From the NCBI GenBank assembly GCA_964467615.1, contig CAYXRK010000214.1, positions 1-7,560 on the forward strand: 7,560 nucleotides of DNA, written 5' to 3'. Of this stretch, positions 5,487 to 7,560 are shown in pieces; the stretch's first letter is position 1; every line of letters starts with the position of its first letter. The translations under genes were made by a program, and so were the position numbers. Origin of the DNA: CAYXRK01 sp964467615 (GTDB lineage Bacteria; Hydrogenedentota; Hydrogenedentia; Hydrogenedentales; GCA-2746185). Below the pieces are notes generated by a model. That model had not been told where the DNA came from, searched no databases, and saw only the letters and a list, made by a program, of their open reading frames with translations.

Positions 5487-6113
5487 TCAATTGTAATCGA
5501 AACGGACGGAACCGCTGTACGTGTTGTATTTTGCTTCCACGAAGGGTACCCCGTCTTCGACGATCACGAGAGTGGACACGTCCCATTGGAAGCGCCGGTG
5601 GTGCGCGCTGACGGTGTTCGTGAGGAGGGTCTCGAGCTCGCCCCGAGGAATTCTCCCGATCGCGCTCGTGACATGAATGGTTAGAAGCATCTTGTGCGCT
5701 TCGATGCGCTCGATGACACCGGGGTAGAAGCTGTTCCATATCTCGTGGATGTCCTGCGCGAAATCGAGCGCCTCGTCCGACTTCGCGACGAACTGTTCCG
5801 GTCCCTCGGTGACTAGCCCGAGGCGCTTGTAGTCCTCGAAGCCTAGCTCCGGTACGCGGCCCGCATAGCGGACGAGAAGTCCCGCGCCAATTGACGCTGC
5901 CAGAATCGCCACCGCGCCGAGCGAGAAAATGATCCGTTGGCGGCGCTTTCGTGCCCGGTGCGCGTTCCGGATCGTGATAAGGTCGCGGATGAAATACGGC
6001 CGCAGCCCTCTTTCACGGAGTTCCACGTCAGCCGCGCGAGGATCGAACGCGACAATCGTGCCGGCGGACTTATAGCCCGTCGTTGTGTACGCCTTGAAGT
6101 AGAAGGTAGTCAC
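5487..6113 (-). CDS. Single-pass membrane protein with a GspF/PilC-N-like start; function unknown
   Basis: This 208-aa protein opens with FYFKAYTTTGYKSAGTIVAF (4-23) and then has DPRAADVELRERGLRPYFIRDL. This resembles the short N-terminal module of type II secretion/type IV pilus platform proteins GspF/PilC (F.Y.A....G....G.I.A.....A...L...GL.P..I). The GspF membrane domains do not follow. Instead there is a basic stretch (RARKRRQR, 53-60), one TM helix (about 61-81), and a soluble region of about 125 residues with no family I recognise. By the positive-inside rule the N-terminus is cytoplasmic and the C-terminus periplasmic. The GTG start is chosen because a strong SD lies 7 nt upstream; no in-frame ATG competes. 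It is the first gene of a run with the DUF4926, dehydrogenase and HicB-like genes, though no functional link is evident. The GspF-N likeness is a pattern match only. Confidence 0.72.
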   Translation of the reverse strand: MTTFYFKAYTTTGYKSAGTIVAFDPRAADVELRERGLRPYFIRDLITIRNAHRARKRRQRIIFSLGAVAILAASIGAGLLVRYAGRVPELGFEDYKRLGLVTEGPEQFVAKSDEALDFAQDIHEIWNSFYPGVIERIEAHKMLLTIHVTSAIGRIPRGELETLLTNTVSAHHRRFQWDVSTLVIVEDGVPFVEAKYNTYSGSVRFDYN

Positions 6114-6120
6114 GAGGACG

Positions 6121-6127
6121 ACCTCCC
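6121..6127 (-). promoter_or_regulatory. Shine-Dalgarno GGGAGGT deciding a GTG start
   Basis: On the minus strand GGGAGGT lies 7 nt before the GTG at 6113-6111. This supports the non-ATG start of the membrane-protein gene. The nearest upstream ATG (6141) is in another frame. Confidence 0.65.
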
Positions 6128-6232
6128 CGATGAGCGGCCATTACCGCGAACGCTTCAGGCTGTTCCCGCCGCTGGTGCGCTGACCGCGCCGCGCAAACAC
6201 AAGGCGGGGCTTACCAACTCTCTACATTATTA

Positions 6233-6261
6233 ACATTAGATCAATTAGCAGTAGAGATCAA
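6233..6261 (-). promoter_or_regulatory. AT-rich promoter-like patch upstream of the minus-strand operon
   Basis: The 218-nt spacer between the cupin stop and GTG 6113 contains a sharply AT-rich patch at about 6222-6261 in otherwise GC-rich DNA. Reading the minus strand, TTGATC (6261-6256) is followed after 17 nt by TAATGT (6238-6233), a fair -35 and a poor -10. AATAAT (6231-6226) is a better -10 but has no matching -35. A direct repeat, AGATCAA, at 6238-6244 and 6255-6261 (17-bp period, + strand) could be a regulator half-site pair. The rest of the spacer (6114-6220 and 6262-6331) shows no gene; 6262-6266/6275-6279 make only a weak 5-bp hairpin. Confidence 0.3.
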
Positions 6262-6312
6262 GCCGCTCAGATTTGCGGCGCGGCGGGCATCGTCGTGCTT
6301 ATAACTTGCGGC

Positions 6313-6332
6313 GCTCCTCGACCGACTTCGCC
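6313..6332 (-). repeat. 20-nt exact repeat shared with 5095-5114
   Basis: The 20 bases at 6313-6332 are identical to 5095-5114 in the same orientation. A third, shorter likeness (15 of 16) is at 5771-5786. In the dehydrogenase it encodes AKSVEE. At the cupin end it starts on the stop codon, and the same frame after the TAG reads AKSVEERRKL and then TAA. The 5771-5786 copy encodes AKSDEA in the membrane protein. It may be a small duplicated patch or a chance product of biased codon use. Confidence 0.4.
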
Positions 6333-7486
6333 TACCGCGCCCGCCCGTCTCCAACCTTCGGCGCGTTCGGGTTTGCCCCTGGGCCGAAATACCGCAGCAA
6401 TACCAACGGACACGCCCCACCCAAATTCTCCACCTCATACCCTTCCCTGGCCCGTTTCTCAGTGATGAACACTTCGTCCTCCGTCATCTCGCCGAAGCGG
6501 ATCATCGTCGGCGATTCGAGCGGATGATGATTGATCCGCCCGCGCCCCTGCACGCAAATCACGCCCGACGCCCCGCCGTCCTTGATGGTCACCTTCGCGC
6601 CGGCCGCGACGGTCAGTTCCTTCGCGGAGAAGAGTTGTTTTCCATCAACGTCCCCATACACGATCCATTTATCGACGTACCCCTCCGACGCCGAGTCCCC
6701 ATCCGCGATCGGTTCGAGGTAGTGCGTGTCCTTGAACTTCGCGTTCACGTTCGCGTCCCAATCGAGTTGCTCGACGAGATAATCCAGGTCGTGATGCTTG
6801 TCCGGCGGCACGTCCTTGACTAGCAACTCCCACGGCACATCGCGCCCCTCGACCAGCGATTGATACATCCCGAACACGTCGCTGCCCCATTGCGGTTCAT
6901 ACGTCACCAGCGAACCCGGCGCATGCAGGATGCACGGCGGCACGAGCCACCCCGTCCCCGGCTTGAGGCGATACGCCTTCGACAAATCGAGAATCCCGTT
7001 GTCGCCCGTGTTCCAATCCTCCAGACACTTCCGCACCTGCGCCTTCGACGTCCCCGGTTCCAGCCCGAAAAACGTATACGGAAGATGGTTCCCGATCGCA
7101 TTCATCTGTGGCGGAAAGTAATACGACTCCGGCTTCCCCTCCTGCCCCACCAGCGCCGCCTGCTTCGCGTTCTGGTGCATGTGGTGCGGAATCGGCCCCA
7201 TGTTGTCGAAGAATTTCGAATACACCGGCCACCGTTTATACTCGTCCCAAATCGCCGCGCCGATCACCTCCGCGCCCAGCGCCGCCACCGCGTCCTTCAG
7301 CGTAAACCGCGCGCCATCGTGCACGACGTAACTCAGGCCCTCGTCCTCCTGCCGGTTATCGTTCGCCGCCGGCGTGGTCGAAGCAAACCACCGCTCATCG
7401 ATGCCCCCGCGATGCTTGCCCAGCGCGTAGTAATCGTCCGGATGCAGCTTCAACCGACGCCCCGGCTGCAAAAACGAACGCGGCAC
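6332..7486 (-). CDS. Cupin protein resembling class I mannose-6-phosphate isomerase; N-terminus probably incomplete
   Basis: From GTG 7486 the protein is 384 aa and looks like a diverged phosphomannose-isomerase fold. ERWFASTTPAANDN (31-44) corresponds to the EEW.ASTT.A.N segment. PIPHHMHQN (98-106) takes the place of the metal-binding Q-x-H motif, GKPE (E120) supplies the Glu, and VPPCILHAPG (H188) supplies the second-half His. A second cupin-like domain fills about 270-370. The expected role is metal-dependent sugar or sugar-phosphate isomerisation, but homologues of this type are poorly studied and another sugar substrate is possible. The start is doubtful: no SD precedes GTG 7486. In-frame upstream codons read ILRLAPTWV, which fits the RL.PNWV start of PMI-like proteins, and the frame stays open to the right edge. 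The true start is therefore probably upstream or disturbed by the eight-G run at 7517-7524. A promoter-like spacer separates it from the next gene, so it is likely its own unit. Confidence 0.75.
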   Translation of the reverse strand: MPRSFLQPGRRLKLHPDDYYALGKHRGGIDERWFASTTPAANDNRQEDEGLSYVVHDGARFTLKDAVAALGAEVIGAAIWDEYKRWPVYSKFFDNMGPIPHHMHQNAKQAALVGQEGKPESYYFPPQMNAIGNHLPYTFFGLEPGTSKAQVRKCLEDWNTGDNGILDLSKAYRLKPGTGWLVPPCILHAPGSLVTYEPQWGSDVFGMYQSLVEGRDVPWELLVKDVPPDKHHDLDYLVEQLDWDANVNAKFKDTHYLEPIADGDSASEGYVDKWIVYGDVDGKQLFSAKELTVAAGAKVTIKDGGASGVICVQGRGRINHHPLESPTMIRFGEMTEDEVFITEKRAREGYEVENLGGACPLVLLRYFGPGANPNAPKVGDGRAR

Positions 7487-7516
7487 CCACGTCGGCGCAA
7501 GCCGCAGAATCCCCAG

Positions 7517-7524
7517 CCCCCCCC
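7517..7524 (-). other. Eight-base homopolymer (G8 on the coding strand) near the cupin start
   Basis: Eight consecutive C on the + strand lie 31 nt before GTG 7486. With the run as written, the cupin frame continues upstream as ICWGGLGILRLAPTW, with no start codon. With one G fewer it would join a different open frame (SHIVHLAHLNLLGG...) that has TTG codons. It is a likely site of slippage or sequencing error and affects where the gene begins. Confidence 0.45.
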
Positions 7525-7560
7525 AACAAATTAAGGTGTGCCAAATGGACGATGTGGGAA

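Noticed and set aside
6860..7534. + strand frame of 224 codons opposite the cupin gene
   Set aside because: It is very rich in Arg/Pro/His and antisense to a gene with clear PMI-like motifs.
7527..7546. Sigma-54 promoter (TTGGCAC... on the minus strand)
   Set aside because: The -24-like TTGGCAC is present, but the -12 GC is missing at the required 10-bp spacing.
1..7560. CRISPR array, tRNA, rRNA or insertion sequence
   Set aside because: No regularly spaced repeats, no cloverleaf with CCA-type end, no rRNA-like stretch and no transposase motifs were found by eye.

Overview
The window is GC-rich (roughly 60%) bacterial DNA with dense, short-spaced genes and mostly clear Shine-Dalgarno (SD) sites. 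The protein set (a secreted DTDMGNDVDD-type nucleoside hydrolase, an Nramp-like carrier with GSGE in place of DPGN, an HSDL2-like dehydrogenase, a PMI-like cupin) and the small antitoxin-like genes suggest an environmental bacterium of the Planctomycetes/Verrucomicrobia/Hydrogenedentes type. That placement is inference from gene flavour only. I see no phage genes, insertion sequences, tRNA or rRNA genes, or CRISPR array.

Left half, + strand (1-4016): the C-terminal end of an unidentified protein (2-142), then a secreted nucleoside hydrolase (170-1180), an Nramp-related transporter (1184-2599) only 3 nt further on, a strong intergenic hairpin made of two tandem 14-bp units (2609-2640), and a NupG/XapB-type nucleoside:H+ symporter (2718-4016). 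Hydrolase plus symporter reads as a nucleoside-scavenging module. The Nramp-like protein between them lacks the canonical metal ligands, so its substrate is open and it is the most interesting member.

Middle (4017-4123): a convergent intergenic region with a perfect 8-bp hairpin and a second stretch that looks like a degenerate copy of a dispersed repeat.

Right half, - strand (7560 down to 4124): a PMI-like cupin (6332-7486, probably starting further upstream), then a 218-nt spacer with an AT-rich promoter-like patch. A four-gene run follows: a one-TM protein with a GspF/PilC-N-like start (6113-5487), a DUF4926-like protein (5458-5228), an HSDL2-like short-chain dehydrogenase (5212-4397) and a HicB-like antitoxin (4345-4124). 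Neither antitoxin-like gene has a recognisable toxin partner here. HicB is preceded by a 12-codon reading frame that ends in an ATGA overlap with its start. A 20-nt sequence is shared exactly between the dehydrogenase gene and the 3' end of the cupin gene.

Nothing here is clearly a new defence or mobile system. The best leads are the altered Nramp-like carrier in a nucleoside-salvage operon, the GspF-N-like membrane protein, and the hairpin between the two transporter genes.
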